NCBI RefSeq assembly: GCF_003160695.1
Contig: NZ_QGDD01000001.1
Coordinates: 372,001 to 436,000, forward strand
Source of the DNA: Nocardioides silvaticus
GTDB taxonomy: Bacteria; Actinomycetota; Actinomycetes; Propionibacteriales; Nocardioidaceae
Length of the DNA stretch: 64,000 bases
Reading direction: 5' to 3'
Below, piece by piece: positions 30,510 through 39,412 of the stretch. The number at the start of each line of letters is the position of its first letter. Position 1 is the stretch's first letter. Below the pieces are notes generated by a model. The model was not told the origin of the DNA, did no database searches, and was given only the letters and a program-made list of their open reading frames with translations. The position numbers and the translations under genes are program-made.

Positions 30510-31352
30510 ATGGCTCTCGAGCTGCGGCTCCGCCCCGGCCTCCCGGTCGTACGACGGGACGCGGCCACGCTCCAGGTCGGTCTGCGACCGCCCCTCGCCG
30601 TACGCCTGCCGGACGCGCCGGAGGTGCGCGACCTGCTCAGCGGGCTCCGGGACGGGTCCGCTGCCGCAGACCTGTCCCCCGTCGCCGCCGCCTCGCTCCA
30701 CCGGCTCGCGGCGGCCGACCTGCTCGTGCCCCTCGGCTCCGACGCGACGCCGGCAGCGCTGGTCGCGGAGGCCCAGTTCGGGGCCGACGGGCCACCACGG
30801 GTCGCGAACCGCTCCGCCCACCCGGTCGGCGTCCGCGCCGAACCGCCGTCCGAGGGCCTCGTCGAGGAGCTGCTGGGTCTCGCCGGCCTGGTGGTCGACG
30901 ACACCCGTCCTGCCGTCTGGCTCGTCGTCACCGCCGGGCCGGTCACCCGGGAGAGCATCGACCCGCTGGTCCGGGCCGGGGCGCCGCACCTGCTCGTGAG
31001 CGGCGACGCCGGTGGTCGCCGGGTCGGACCGTTCGTCGAACCGGGCCGCACGGCGTGCCTGCGCTGCGTGGACGCCCACGAGGCGGAGTCCGACCCGCGG
31101 CGCCCGTTCCTCGTCGAGCAGGCCGCCCGGGCTGCGGCGCTGGGTGAGCGGATCGACCCGGTCGACCCCGTGCTGGACCGGCTGGCCCTCTCCTGGGCGG
31201 TGCGCGACCTGTGCCGCTACCTCGAGGGCGACGAACCGAGCACGTGGTCGGCGACCGTCGACATCGGCCCGACCGACGGGCCGCTGGCGGCGCGCTGGCT
31301 GCGGCACCCGCACTGCGGCTGCGCCTGGGACCTGCTGTTCGACCTGCCCTAG
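30510..31352 (+). CDS. Orphan TOMM-leader-binding-like / partial ThiF-like protein
   Basis: A protein of 280 residues. The N-terminal half (LELRLRPGLPVVRRDAATLQVGLRPPLAVRLPDAPEVRDLLSGL) has the winged-helix-like peptide-clamp pattern of leader-peptide-binding domains in azole-forming peptide (TOMM) cyclodehydratases. The C-terminal half has a partial E1/ThiF-like region with cysteine motifs CLRCVDAHE and HPHCGC that would bind zinc. No YcaO gene, precursor peptide or dehydrogenase is nearby, so it is an orphan here. Such genes occur in the same chromosomal context in other actinobacteria, which suggests a housekeeping role. Function unknown; the family call is from general pattern. Confidence 0.6.
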   Translation: MALELRLRPGLPVVRRDAATLQVGLRPPLAVRLPDAPEVRDLLSGLRDGSAAADLSPVAAASLHRLAAADLLVPLGSDATPAALVAEAQFGADGPPRVANRSAHPVGVRAEPPSEGLVEELLGLAGLVVDDTRPAVWLVVTAGPVTRESIDPLVRAGAPHLLVSGDAGGRRVGPFVEPGRTACLRCVDAHEAESDPRRPFLVEQAARAAALGERIDPVDPVLDRLALSWAVRDLCRYLEGDEPSTWSATVDIGPTDGPLAARWLRHPHCGCAWDLLFDLP

Positions 31353-31368
31353 CGGCCGTCGGTGGCGG

Positions 31369-31551
31369 CTACCACCACTCGGAGTCCAGCTTGGACTCCA
31401 TCGCCCGGAGATGGGTGCGCGAGCACTCCTCGCAGAAGCGCTTGGTCCGGCCGCGCTCGACCGACGTGCTCCAGGTCAGCGGCACCGTGTCGTCGGGCGC
31501 GGCGCGGCCGCAGAGGTCGCAGGTCACCGGCACGGCACCCAGGCTAGTCAC
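31369..31551 (-). CDS. Small zinc-binding hypothetical protein
   Basis: A protein of 60 residues with two CxxC pairs (CDLC and CEEC) separated by about 25 residues, so a zinc-ribbon fold: VTCDLCGRAAPDDTVPLTWSTSVERGRTKRFCEECSRTHLRAMESKLD. The pattern is conserved in actinobacteria near the whiB7 region. No known function. The gene is convergent with the TOMM-like gene (17-bp gap) and its start lies just beyond the terminator at 31561-31599. Confidence 0.75.
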   Translation of the reverse strand: MTSLGAVPVTCDLCGRAAPDDTVPLTWSTSVERGRTKRFCEECSRTHLRAMESKLDSEWW

Positions 31552-31560
31552 GAAAAACGA

Positions 31561-31599
31561 CGAAGCGGAGCACGACGGGTTGCGTCGTGCTCCGCTTCG
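31561..31599. terminator. Bidirectional-type terminator hairpin
   Basis: A perfect 16-bp stem (31561-31576 with 31584-31599) and 7-nt loop, with TTCTT on the plus side and AAAAAC before the stem, so a T-tract on the minus strand. It most likely ends the whiB7 transcript running leftward. Confidence 0.8.
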
Positions 31600-31661
31600 T
31601 TCTTCAGTTCACCCGCGATCAGGTGTTCGGAGGAGGTCCTCCGAAAATCCGGCCTCTCAGA

Positions 31662-31823
31662 TCAGAGAGCGCGAGCGAGGGCGAGGCGAGCCTGCTGCGC
31701 TGCGCGCTCAGCCTTGCGGCTGACGCGACGGGCGCGGGCCATCTTGGCCTCGCGCAGCTGCTGCGCCTCTCCCAGGCGCGCGGACATATGCGCGCGAGCC
31801 AGGTCTTCGTTCATGACGTTCAT
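31662..31823 (-). CDS. Small basic helical protein downstream of whiB7
   Basis: A protein of 53 residues, start ATG 31823 with GGAG seven bases upstream (a longer frame from 31853 lacks a ribosome binding site). It is a single highly charged helix: LARAHMSARLGEAQQLREAKMARARRVSRKAERAAQQARLALARAL. The gene follows whiB7 by 73 bp and precedes the terminator, so it is likely co-transcribed with whiB7. Function unknown; a role in the same stress response is inference. Confidence 0.6.
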   Translation of the reverse strand: MNVMNEDLARAHMSARLGEAQQLREAKMARARRVSRKAERAAQQARLALARAL

Positions 31824-31896
31824 TTCATTGCTCCAGTTCAAGGTCTGATTCATCGGTGTTGAGGAAGTTGTTTCGGGTCGGAGGTCGAGTGCCGGG

Positions 31897-32208
31897 TCAG
31901 GCCGCGGTGGCGTCCTTGCGGGGCCGGCCACGGGGCCGCTTGCGCGGGATCACCGCTCCTTGCAGGAACAGCTCACCGCCCCAGACACCCCAGGGCTCAC
32001 GCCGCTCGAGCGCGCCGGTCAGGCACATCTGCTGGACCGGGCAGTCCTTGCACAGCGCCTTGGCGAACTCCACGTCGCTGGGCAGCTCCGCGAACCACAG
32101 CTCCGGGTCGTTGACCCGGCACGGCAGCCGGTCGGCGTCCACCTCGGCGACGAGCTCTGCCTCGTCGTGCAGGTTGCTCAGCGTGGGCTCGAGAACACTG
32201 GTCGTCAT
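31897..32208 (-). CDS. whiB7: WhiB7-type iron-sulphur transcription factor
   Basis: A protein of 103 residues with the four iron-sulphur cysteines of WhiB proteins (Cys30, Cys53, Cys56, Cys62 in CRVNDPE...CKDCPVQQMC), the turn GVWGGE (74-79), and an AT-hook RGRPRK (93-98) at the C-terminus. The AT-hook after the GVWGGE turn identifies the WhiB7 subclass, which with the principal sigma factor activates antibiotic-resistance genes and its own promoter. The long leader with a small upstream frame and a terminator is described separately. uvrD2 is the next gene upstream, as in other actinobacteria. Confidence 0.95.
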   Translation of the reverse strand: MTTSVLEPTLSNLHDEAELVAEVDADRLPCRVNDPELWFAELPSDVEFAKALCKDCPVQQMCLTGALERREPWGVWGGELFLQGAVIPRKRPRGRPRKDATAA

Positions 32209-32299
32209 GTTTCACCTCCTCGTTTCTGACCTGATCGCGTTGATTTCTTCGATCCGGGTCTGCGGCGATCGTGGGTTCTCAGATCCCTGAGAAACACGA

Positions 32300-32333
32300 A
32301 GGCCGCGGATCCCGGTTTCGGGTTCCGCGGCCT
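32300..32333 (-). terminator. Intrinsic terminator in the whiB7 leader (attenuator)
   Basis: A hairpin with arms 32300-32314 and 32319-32333 (one internal mismatch) and a 4-nt loop. On the minus strand it is followed by a TGTTTCTC stretch. It lies about 90 bp before the whiB7 start and 28 bp after the stop of the upstream frame, the layout of a transcription attenuator. Confidence 0.7.
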
Positions 32334-32361
32334 GGAGGCTGCCGAGCTGAGTCTGGTGAGA

Positions 32362-32610
32362 TCAGATCGGTGGGCTCCAGGTCGAAGAACCCGGGACGGT
32401 GCCGGCGCCAAATGCGTCGACGTGTCCCATGCCGGTGGTCGGTGCGGTCACGCGCACGCGCTTGGCCCAAATGGCCGCCTGCTGCACCGCGGCGGAACGC
32501 ACGTCAGTCCGGACGGAGTACGTCCGGAGATCCGTGGCCGGGGTGGCGCACAGGAGCGCGAGAGCGTCGACAGACGTCGGCGCTGCGATGTTGATTCGCA
32601 TGTTCTCCAC
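32362..32610 (-). CDS. Upstream open reading frame in the whiB7 leader
   Basis: An 82-residue frame, best start GTG 32610 eight bases after GGAGG (alternatives 32619 and ATG 32601). It reads MRINIAAPTSVDALALL and so on from the internal ATG, rich in Ala, Thr and Val, with no known domain. It ends 28 bp before the leader terminator. In mycobacteria and Streptomyces, ribosome stalling on such a leader frame is known to relieve termination and induce whiB7. Here it is longer than the leader peptides I recall. Likely a regulatory element more than a functional protein. Confidence 0.55.
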   Translation of the reverse strand: MENMRINIAAPTSVDALALLCATPATDLRTYSVRTDVRSAAVQQAAIWAKRVRVTAPTTGMGHVDAFGAGTVPGSSTWSPPI

Positions 32611-32688
32611 TGTGTCCACCTCCTCAGGTGCGGTAGGGCGCGAGCCTTGCCAGAGCTCTGTGCGCGGGTCGATCAGTACGTGACGGAC

Positions 32689-32747
32689 ACGCTAGCGGTC
32701 CTTCGATGTAAGGAGCAAACCATTTTATGACTATTTCTGAAATTTGT
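32689..32747 (-). promoter_or_regulatory. whiB7 promoter with AT-rich upstream block
   Basis: On the minus strand TTGCTC (32718-32713), an 18-bp spacer and TAGCGT (32694-32689). Immediately upstream is an AT-rich block (32721-32747) that includes AAAATG. WhiB7 promoters have an AT-rich sequence next to the -35 element that the AT-hook contacts, so this fits autoactivation. Confidence 0.7.
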
Positions 32748-32781
32748 TCCTGGCTGGCCGGATCTCGACGGCCAGCGAGGC

Positions 32782-34863
32782 TCAGGAAGCCTCGGTGACG
32801 AGCGCGAGCACGTCGTCGGCGTAGCGCTCGATCTTGCTCGGACCGACCCCGTTGATGGCGCGCAGGGCCCGTTCGTCGGAAGGCTTGTGCTCGGCGATCA
32901 GCTCGAGGGTGGCGTCGGTGAACACGACGTACGCCGGCACCTCGTCGTCGCGCGCCCGCTCCAGCCGCCATGCCTTGAGGCGCTCGAACAGCCCCTCGTC
33001 GTAGCGCACCGGGTGGTCCGCGCACCTCCCCCGCTTCTTCTCGGCCGCGGTGCCGAGCGGCTGGCTGCACTCGCGGCAGCGCGCCACCTTGCTGCGGGCT
33101 CGGCCGCCCGCCGTGGCCTGCTCACGCTCCGGCAGCAACGGGCTCAGGAACCGGGACGGCTGTCGACGCGCCGCCTGCCCCGGGTTGCGGGCGGCTGCCC
33201 AGGTGACCGTGAGGTCACGACGGGCCCGGGTCATCCCGACGTAGAGCAGCCGGCGCTCCTCCTCGACCGTGTCGTCCCGGTCGGCGTAGGTGATCGGGAC
33301 GGTGCCGTCCTGGACGCCGGCGCAGAAGACGGCGTCCCACTCCAGGCCCTTGGCGGCGTGGAAGGTGGCCAGGGTGACGCCGTCGGCGGCCGGAGCGTGC
33401 TGCTCGGCCGCGCGGCGGTCGAGGTCCTCGACGAACCGGGTCAGCGCGGTCGGGTCGTCCCGGGTGTCGAGCTCGGCGTCGAGCTCCTCGGCCTGGGTCA
33501 TCAGCGCCTGCCACGACTCCCAGCGGTCGCGGACCTGCCCACGGCTGGTCGGCGCCTCGGGTGACCAGCCCATGCCGCCGAGCACGCCCCGCACCGCCTC
33601 GAGCCACGGCATGCCCGACAGCTCGCCGGACCGGGCCGCCCCGCGCAGCCGGACGACGGCCTCGCGGACCTCGGGCCGGTCGAAGAACCGGGCCGCCCCG
33701 CGCACGACGTAGGGGATGCCGCGGTCGCTGAGCGCGTCCTCGAAGTGCTCGGACTGGGCGTTGATGCGGAACAGCACCGCGATCTCGCCCGGCGGGGTGC
33801 CCTTGCGCTGGAGGGCGGCGACCTGGTCGGCGACGTACGAGGCCTCGACGACCTCGTCGGGGTGCCCGACGTACTTCACCGGGGCGCCCGCCTGCTGCTG
33901 CGAGCGCAGCTCGACCCCGGCGCTCGGGCTGCCGGCGAGGAGGGTGTTCGCCGCGGCCACCACCTGCGGTGTCGACCGGTAGTTGCGGACCAGCTCGATC
34001 GAGGTGGTGCCGGCGTGGCGCTTCGGGAACTCGCGCAGGTAGGAGGCGTCCGCGCCGGCGAACGAGTAGATCGTCTGCGCCGGGTCGCCCACCACGCAGA
34101 GCTCGTCGCGTCCTCCGAGCCACAGGTCGAGCAGCGCCGACTGGAGCGGTGAGACGTCCTGGAACTCGTCGACGACGAACCACTTGTACTGCCGCCGCAC
34201 CTGGGCGGCCACCCGCTCGTCGGAGGCCAGCACGCCGGCGGTGAAGAGGAGGACGTCCTCCATGTCCATCCGGCCCTGCTCCCGCTTGACGTCCTCGTAG
34301 AGCGCGAACACCTTGCCGACCGTGTCGGCGGGCTGGTCGGCGATGCTGCGCCCGTGCCGGCCGGCGACGCGGGCGTAGTCGTCGGGGCCGACGTTGCTGA
34401 CCTTGGCCCACTCGATCTCCGAGGCCAGGTCGCGGAGCAACGCCTGGTCGGCGCGCAGCCCGAGCCGCCGGGTCGCCGCGGCGAGCATCGCGAGCTTGGA
34501 CTCGGTGAGGGTCGGCAGCTCGGTGCCGTGGACGTGGGGCCAGAAGTAGCGCAGCTGGCGCAGTGCCGCGCTGTGGAACGTGCGGGCCTGCACGCCCGGC
34601 GCGCCGAGCTGGCGCAGCCGCTGCCGCAGCTCTCCTGCCGCCCGGGTCGTGAACGTCACCGCGAGCACCTCGGTCGGTGCGTAGACGCCGGTCGCGACGC
34701 CGTAGGCGATCCGGTGGGTGATCGCCCGCGTCTTGCCGGTGCCGGCCCCCGCGAGCACCCGCACCGGGCCGCGCACCGCCTCCGCCACCTGCCGCTGCTC
34801 GGGGTCGAGCGCGTTCAACAGGTCCTCGGGCTGTGACCCGTGACTCGTCACGATGGGGAACAT
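32782..34863 (-). CDS. uvrD2: ATP-dependent DNA helicase UvrD2
   Basis: A protein of 693 residues of superfamily 1A. The helicase motifs are visible: LAGAGTGKTRAITHRIAYG (I), FTTRAAGELRQRL (Ia), VDEFQDVSPLQ (II), VGDPAQTIYSFAGAD (III), ELVRNYRST (IV), ATFHAAKGLEWDAVF (V) and LLYVGMTRARRDL (VI). After a four-cysteine zinc segment (CRECSQPLGTAAEKKRGRC) the protein ends in an HRDC domain (FERLKAWRLERARDDEVPAYVVFTDATLE), as in mycobacterial UvrD2. It unwinds DNA 3' to 5' in repair. Start ATG 34863 abuts GAGGAG; GTG 34851 is an alternative with better spacing. Confidence 0.93.
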   Translation of the reverse strand: MFPIVTSHGSQPEDLLNALDPEQRQVAEAVRGPVRVLAGAGTGKTRAITHRIAYGVATGVYAPTEVLAVTFTTRAAGELRQRLRQLGAPGVQARTFHSAALRQLRYFWPHVHGTELPTLTESKLAMLAAATRRLGLRADQALLRDLASEIEWAKVSNVGPDDYARVAGRHGRSIADQPADTVGKVFALYEDVKREQGRMDMEDVLLFTAGVLASDERVAAQVRRQYKWFVVDEFQDVSPLQSALLDLWLGGRDELCVVGDPAQTIYSFAGADASYLREFPKRHAGTTSIELVRNYRSTPQVVAAANTLLAGSPSAGVELRSQQQAGAPVKYVGHPDEVVEASYVADQVAALQRKGTPPGEIAVLFRINAQSEHFEDALSDRGIPYVVRGAARFFDRPEVREAVVRLRGAARSGELSGMPWLEAVRGVLGGMGWSPEAPTSRGQVRDRWESWQALMTQAEELDAELDTRDDPTALTRFVEDLDRRAAEQHAPAADGVTLATFHAAKGLEWDAVFCAGVQDGTVPITYADRDDTVEEERRLLYVGMTRARRDLTVTWAAARNPGQAARRQPSRFLSPLLPEREQATAGGRARSKVARCRECSQPLGTAAEKKRGRCADHPVRYDEGLFERLKAWRLERARDDEVPAYVVFTDATLELIAEHKPSDERALRAINGVGPSKIERYADDVLALVTEAS

Positions 34864-34922
34864 CTCCTCGGGGCTTCGGGTTGGCGGGATGTAACCCTAG
34901 AACGCGGAGGCGACACATCCCG

Positions 34923-35180
34923 ATGAGCTCGTTCACGATGTACACGACGCCCTGGTGCGGCTACTGCCACCGGCTCAAGAGCCAGCTCGACCGCGAGGGC
35001 ATCAGCTACGAGGTGGTCGACATCGAGCAGCAGCCCGAGGCCGCCCGGATCGTGGAGTCGGCCAACAACGGCAACCAGACCGTCCCGACGCTGGTCTACC
35101 CCGACGGCAGCGCGATGACCAACCCGTCCGTGGCGCAGGTCAAGGCCCACCTGGCCCAGCTGGCCGAGCGTTCCAACTGA
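34923..35180 (+). CDS. Mycoredoxin-type glutaredoxin-like protein
   Basis: A protein of 85 residues: MYTTPWCGYCHRLKSQLDREGISYEVVDIEQQPEAA...NNGNQTVPTLVYPDGSAMTNPS. The CGYC active site (Cys12, Cys15) and TVPT cis-proline loop match Mrx1 of mycobacteria, which reduces mixed disulphides with mycothiol. It is divergent from uvrD2, as in mycobacteria. ATG 34923 is preceded by GGAGG at 12 bases. Confidence 0.9.
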   Translation: MSSFTMYTTPWCGYCHRLKSQLDREGISYEVVDIEQQPEAARIVESANNGNQTVPTLVYPDGSAMTNPSVAQVKAHLAQLAERSN

Positions 35181-35251
35181 CGCGAGCCGTCGTACCGGGG
35201 AATTTCGTCGCGGCACAGGCGAGATCGCGACGAATTGCCCCGTTGCGTCGG

Positions 35252-36163
35252 CTACCAGCTGCCGGGCAGCGGGCCGCCGTACCAGTGCTCGATCAGTGAG
35301 CGGCTGATCGAGACCCCGCCGGGGAGCACGAGGGTGCCGGCGGCGGTCTCCTCACGCATCTGGTCGCGGGTGAACCAGCGCGCCTCCTCGACGTCGTCGT
35401 CGTCGAGCCGGATCTCCTCGGACTCGGCGCGACCGTGGAAGCCGAGCATCAGGCTGCTGGGGAGTGGCCAGGGCTGGTTGCCGAAGTAGGTCACCTCGCC
35501 GACGACCACGCCGGTCTCCTCCAGCACCTCACGGCGTACGGCGTCCTCGAGGGTCTCCCCCGGTTCGCAGAAGCCCGCCAGCGTCGAGAACCGACCGGTC
35601 GGCCAGACGGCGCCCCGCCCGAGCAGGCACCGCTCGTCGTCGCTCCCCGGCTCCCCCGCCGTGACCAGCATGATCACCGCGGGATCGGTCCGGGGGAACT
35701 GCACCTTGCCGCACTGTTCGCAGGCCAGCTCGTGGCCGGCCGCCCGTGAGGTGAGGGTGCCGCCGCAGCGCGGGCAGAAACGGGTCGCCCAGTGCCACTC
35801 GGCGAGGCCGAGGGCGTGGAAGACGAGCGGCGCGGTCGCCATCGCCTCCCCCGTCAGGAACGGCAGCAGCCCGCGCAGCGGGAACCACTGGTCCGGCTCC
35901 GCCTTGGCGAGCGCCGGGTCGACGACCACGGCCCACCAGGTGGTGCCGTCGCGGTCGCCGAGGAGGATGCGGAGACCGTCGGGAGCCTTCGCGGTCGGCA
36001 CCCACTCCAGCGCCCCGTCGCGCGGCCGGACCCGGGTGCCCGAGACGACCAGGACCCGGGCGGCGTCGTCGGCCCACCGCTCGTCGAGCCACGCGTCGTC
36101 GGTGCGGTGCAGGCCGAGGCGATCGTGCGGGTCGCGGGCGAGAGCGAGGTGCGCGAAGTCCAC
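35252..36163 (-). CDS. nudC: NAD(+) diphosphatase, NudC-type Nudix hydrolase
   Basis: A protein of 303 residues. A zinc ribbon (FCPRCGG...CEQCGKVQFPRTDP) precedes the Nudix box (GFCEPGETLEDAVRREVLEETGV). The motif NQPWPLPSSLMLGF is the SQPWPFPxS signature for NADH pyrophosphatases. The enzyme hydrolyses NAD(H) to NMN(H) and AMP and can decap NAD-capped RNA. It stands beside uvrD2, the mycoredoxin and the AdnB-like helicase, the conserved neighbourhood in mycobacteria and relatives. Confidence 0.93.
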   Translation of the reverse strand: MDFAHLALARDPHDRLGLHRTDDAWLDERWADDAARVLVVSGTRVRPRDGALEWVPTAKAPDGLRILLGDRDGTTWWAVVVDPALAKAEPDQWFPLRGLLPFLTGEAMATAPLVFHALGLAEWHWATRFCPRCGGTLTSRAAGHELACEQCGKVQFPRTDPAVIMLVTAGEPGSDDERCLLGRGAVWPTGRFSTLAGFCEPGETLEDAVRREVLEETGVVVGEVTYFGNQPWPLPSSLMLGFHGRAESEEIRLDDDDVEEARWFTRDQMREETAAGTLVLPGGVSISRSLIEHWYGGPLPGSW

Positions 36164-36199
36164 GATCCCGAGCGTAGGCCGTGGCCCTCGGGCCCGAGG

Positions 36200-39100
36200 T
36201 CAGGGTCCGCCGGGCCTGAGCAGCCGCTCGACCTCGGGGCGGTCGGGTTGGTCGGGCGGCTCGACGAGCTCGCCGGACCGCACGTAGAAGAACCCCGCGC
36301 GGACCTGCTCCACCGGCACGCCCCGCAGCTCGGCCCACGCCAGCCGGTAGATCGCGAGCTGGAGCGGGTCGGCGTCCTGGCGGGTGTTGGTCTTCCAGTC
36401 CACGACCAGGTAGTGGTCGGGACCCGCGTCGGTGTCGTCGTAGACGGCGTCGATCCGGCCGCGCACGACCTGGCCGGCGAGCACCACGGCGAACGGCGCC
36501 TCCACGGCGTGCGGCGGCCGGGTCGCGAACGGCCCGGCCTCGAAGGCCGCGATCACCTCCTTCAGGTCGGCGTCGTCCTCGATGCCGGCGTCGGCCCGCC
36601 CGGCGATGTCGTCGGGGTCGAACAGGCCCTGCTGGCCGAACCGCGCCTCGACCCAGGCGTGGAAGCGGGTGCCGAACCGGGCCGAGGGCGACGGCTGTCG
36701 CGGCATCGGCCGGGCCAGGTCGGCGGCGAACCCGGCAGGGTCGTCGCGGAGCCGGGCGAGAGCGGTCGCGGACAGCGCCTCCGGCAGGGGTACGACGACC
36801 TCCGCGCTGCGGTCGCGCCGGGCCTCGGCGAGCAGCCGCTCGATCTCGGCGTCCCAGTCGGCGAGCCGGGCGGCCTCGACCAGGTCGAGCGGCGGGTCGT
36901 CGGCGCTCGGATCGGCCGCGCGCACCCGCGCCGCCGCGTCGACCCGGCGAGCGGTCTCGGCCCCCACGCCCTCGACCGGCCACGGCCGGGACTGGTCGAC
37001 GGCGGCCATCGGGTTGGGCTCGCCCTTCTCCGGCTTGTCCTGCCACTCCACCGGCTCGCCCCACTCCTCGCACAGCTCGCGGATCAGCTCCTGGAAGCTC
37101 GACGGCCCGTAGGCCGTCTTGCGGGTGCCCCACAGGAACGAGGTGACCCACAGCGCGTGCGCGGGGCGGGTGAACGCGACGTACCCCAGCCGCAGCTCCT
37201 CCTCCGCCTCGTGCTCGCGGGTCGCCACCCGGTAGGCGTCGAGAGCCGCCTTGTCGTGACCGGTCAGCCGCGGCAGGTCCGGCGCGTCACCGCGCAGCGG
37301 CGCCGGCAGCACCGACGGCGAGGACGTCCACAGCGACCGGCCCTGGGTGCTCGGGAACCGCGACTCCCCCACCCCCACGCAGAACACCGTGTGCCACTCC
37401 AGGCCCTTGGACCGGTGGACCGTCAGCAGCTTGACCGAGTCGGCCTCCGACGGGGTCGCCACCTCGAGACCGTTGCCGGCCTCGTCCTCGGCGGTCAGCC
37501 ACGCCACCAGCGCAGGCAGCGTGACGTCGCCGTCCACGGCCTGGAAGTCGGCGACCGCCTTGACGAAGAGGTCGAGGTTCTCGCGACGGGCCGTGGCCGC
37601 GCGGCTCACCGAGGAGGCCAGCTCCACGTCGACCCCGGTCACGTCGATGATCCGGCGGACCAGGTCGAGCAGCGGCTCGCCCACCGCCGCGCGCAGCTGG
37701 CGCAGCTCGTCGCGCAGCAGCGCGAACCGCTCGCGCGCCTCGGCCGAGTACGGCGCCTCGCCCGGGTCGGCCAGCGCATCGTCGAGGCAGGGGATCTCGG
37801 CGGGGTCGATGCCGTCGGCGATCGCCACCAGCTGCTCGTGCACCGACGCGGCGTCGACGCCGCGGCCGGTGCGCCCGACGAGCTCCAGCGCCCGCTCCCC
37901 CAGCAGCTTGAGGTCACGGGGGCCGATCGCCCAGCGCGGGCCGGCCAGCAGGGTCAGCAGCGAGGCGTTGTCGGTGACGTCCTGCATCAGCTTGAGAACG
38001 GCGACGACGGTGGCCACCTCGGGCAGCCGGACCAGGCCGGACAGGCCGACGATCTCGACCGGCACGTCGGCGCCGGTGAGCGCGTCGAACACCGCCTCGG
38101 CGTGGACGTTGTCGCGGCTCAGGACCGCGATCTCCGCCCACGGCGTGCCGCGGTCGTGCAGCGCGCGGACCTCCTCGGCCAGCCACGCCAGCTCCTCGAG
38201 GTCGGTGGTGAAGACCCTCACCCCCACCGACCCCGGCTCGGACGAGCCGTGGCGCAGCTCGGCGACCTTGTCGCCGTACCTCTCCATCAGGGGCGCCGCC
38301 AGCCGGTTGGCCACGTCGAGGATCCGGGTGTCGGAACGGCGGTTGATCGTCAGCGGCAGCACCGGCACCGGGCCGCTACGGGCCGGGAAGACCTCGGGGA
38401 AGTTGACGATGTTGGACACCGACGCGCCCCGCCAGCCGTAGATCGCCTGGTTGGGGTCGCCGACGGCCATCACCGGGTGGCCGCCGCCGAACAGCCGCGC
38501 CAGCAGCGTGGCCTGCGCGACCGAGGTGTCCTGGTACTCATCGAGCAGCACCACCTTGAAGCGCTCGCGCTCCAGCCGCCCGACGTCGGGCTGGTCCTTG
38601 GCGAGCCGCGCAGCGAGCGCGATCTGGTCGCTGAAGTCCATCAGTCCGAGGTCCCGCTTGAGCCGGCGGTACGACGCCACCAGGCCCATCAGCTCCGCCC
38701 GCCGGTCGATCACGTCCATCGGCTTCCGGATCGCGTCGAGGTAGGTCTTGCGCGCCTTGCCGGCGTGCTCGGCGGCGAGCTCGCGCTCGAACGAGCGACG
38801 CTCGGTCGCGTCGAAGGCGAGCACCTCGTCGGGACCCACGAGGTGCTCGCTCATCGCTCCGTCGAGGGCAAGCAGGTTCTGGATCACGGTCGGCGGGTGG
38901 TCGGAGAGCTTCTCGACCGGGCCGGTGTAGCGGGCGACGGCGCGGGCGCCGAGCTGGTAGCGCGCGGCGTCGGTGATCACGCGGGTGTCCGGCTCGTGAC
39001 CGATCCGCAGGCCGTGGTCGGTGAGCAGTCCCGCGGCGTAGGCGTTGTAGGTCGCGACCGTCGGCTCGAGCACCTCCTCGTCGTCGGGACCTGCCTTGAG

Positions 39101-39412
39101 GTCGAGCACGCCGGCCGCGGTCAGCCCGGCCCGGACCCGGCGCCGCAGCTCCGCGGCCGCCTTGGTCGTGAACGTGAGGCCGAGCACCTCCTCCGGCCGC
39201 ACCTGGCCGGTCGCCACCATGTAGACCACACGCGCGGCCATCAGGGTGGTCTTGCCCGACCCGGCGCCGGCGATGACGACGACCGGCGACAGCGGGGCGG
39301 TGATCGCCGCCCACTGCTCCTCGCTCGGCGGGAAGTCGGCCTGCATCAGACGCTGCAGGTCTGCCGGCGTGCGGATCTCCACGACCGCGCCCCGGTCGGT
39401 GGGGTGCGTCAT
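36200..39412 (-). CDS. adnB: AdnB-like UvrD/RecB-type helicase-nuclease
   Basis: A protein of 1070 residues with a UvrD-type helicase core: VVVIAGAGSGKTTLMAARVVY (I), LTFTTKAAAELRRRV (Ia), VLLDEYQDTSVAQATLL (II), AVGDPNQAIYGWRGAS (III), TINRRSDTRILDVANRL (IV), KLLTVHRSKGLEWHTVF (V) and LRLGYVAFTRPAHAL (VI). A C-terminal PD-(D/E)XK nuclease has GRIDAVYDDT...HYLVVDWKTN and QLAIYRLAWAE. With the upstream gene it should form the AdnAB-type end-resection machine. The name follows gene order in mycobacteria. Start ATG 39412 overlaps the stop of the partner gene by 4 bp. Confidence 0.85.
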   Translation of the reverse strand: MTHPTDRGAVVEIRTPADLQRLMQADFPPSEEQWAAITAPLSPVVVIAGAGSGKTTLMAARVVYMVATGQVRPEEVLGLTFTTKAAAELRRRVRAGLTAAGVLDLKAGPDDEEVLEPTVATYNAYAAGLLTDHGLRIGHEPDTRVITDAARYQLGARAVARYTGPVEKLSDHPPTVIQNLLALDGAMSEHLVGPDEVLAFDATERRSFERELAAEHAGKARKTYLDAIRKPMDVIDRRAELMGLVASYRRLKRDLGLMDFSDQIALAARLAKDQPDVGRLERERFKVVLLDEYQDTSVAQATLLARLFGGGHPVMAVGDPNQAIYGWRGASVSNIVNFPEVFPARSGPVPVLPLTINRRSDTRILDVANRLAAPLMERYGDKVAELRHGSSEPGSVGVRVFTTDLEELAWLAEEVRALHDRGTPWAEIAVLSRDNVHAEAVFDALTGADVPVEIVGLSGLVRLPEVATVVAVLKLMQDVTDNASLLTLLAGPRWAIGPRDLKLLGERALELVGRTGRGVDAASVHEQLVAIADGIDPAEIPCLDDALADPGEAPYSAEARERFALLRDELRQLRAAVGEPLLDLVRRIIDVTGVDVELASSVSRAATARRENLDLFVKAVADFQAVDGDVTLPALVAWLTAEDEAGNGLEVATPSEADSVKLLTVHRSKGLEWHTVFCVGVGESRFPSTQGRSLWTSSPSVLPAPLRGDAPDLPRLTGHDKAALDAYRVATREHEAEEELRLGYVAFTRPAHALWVTSFLWGTRKTAYGPSSFQELIRELCEEWGEPVEWQDKPEKGEPNPMAAVDQSRPWPVEGVGAETARRVDAAARVRAADPSADDPPLDLVEAARLADWDAEIERLLAEARRDRSAEVVVPLPEALSATALARLRDDPAGFAADLARPMPRQPSPSARFGTRFHAWVEARFGQQGLFDPDDIAGRADAGIEDDADLKEVIAAFEAGPFATRPPHAVEAPFAVVLAGQVVRGRIDAVYDDTDAGPDHYLVVDWKTNTRQDADPLQLAIYRLAWAELRGVPVEQVRAGFFYVRSGELVEPPDQPDRPEVERLLRPGGP

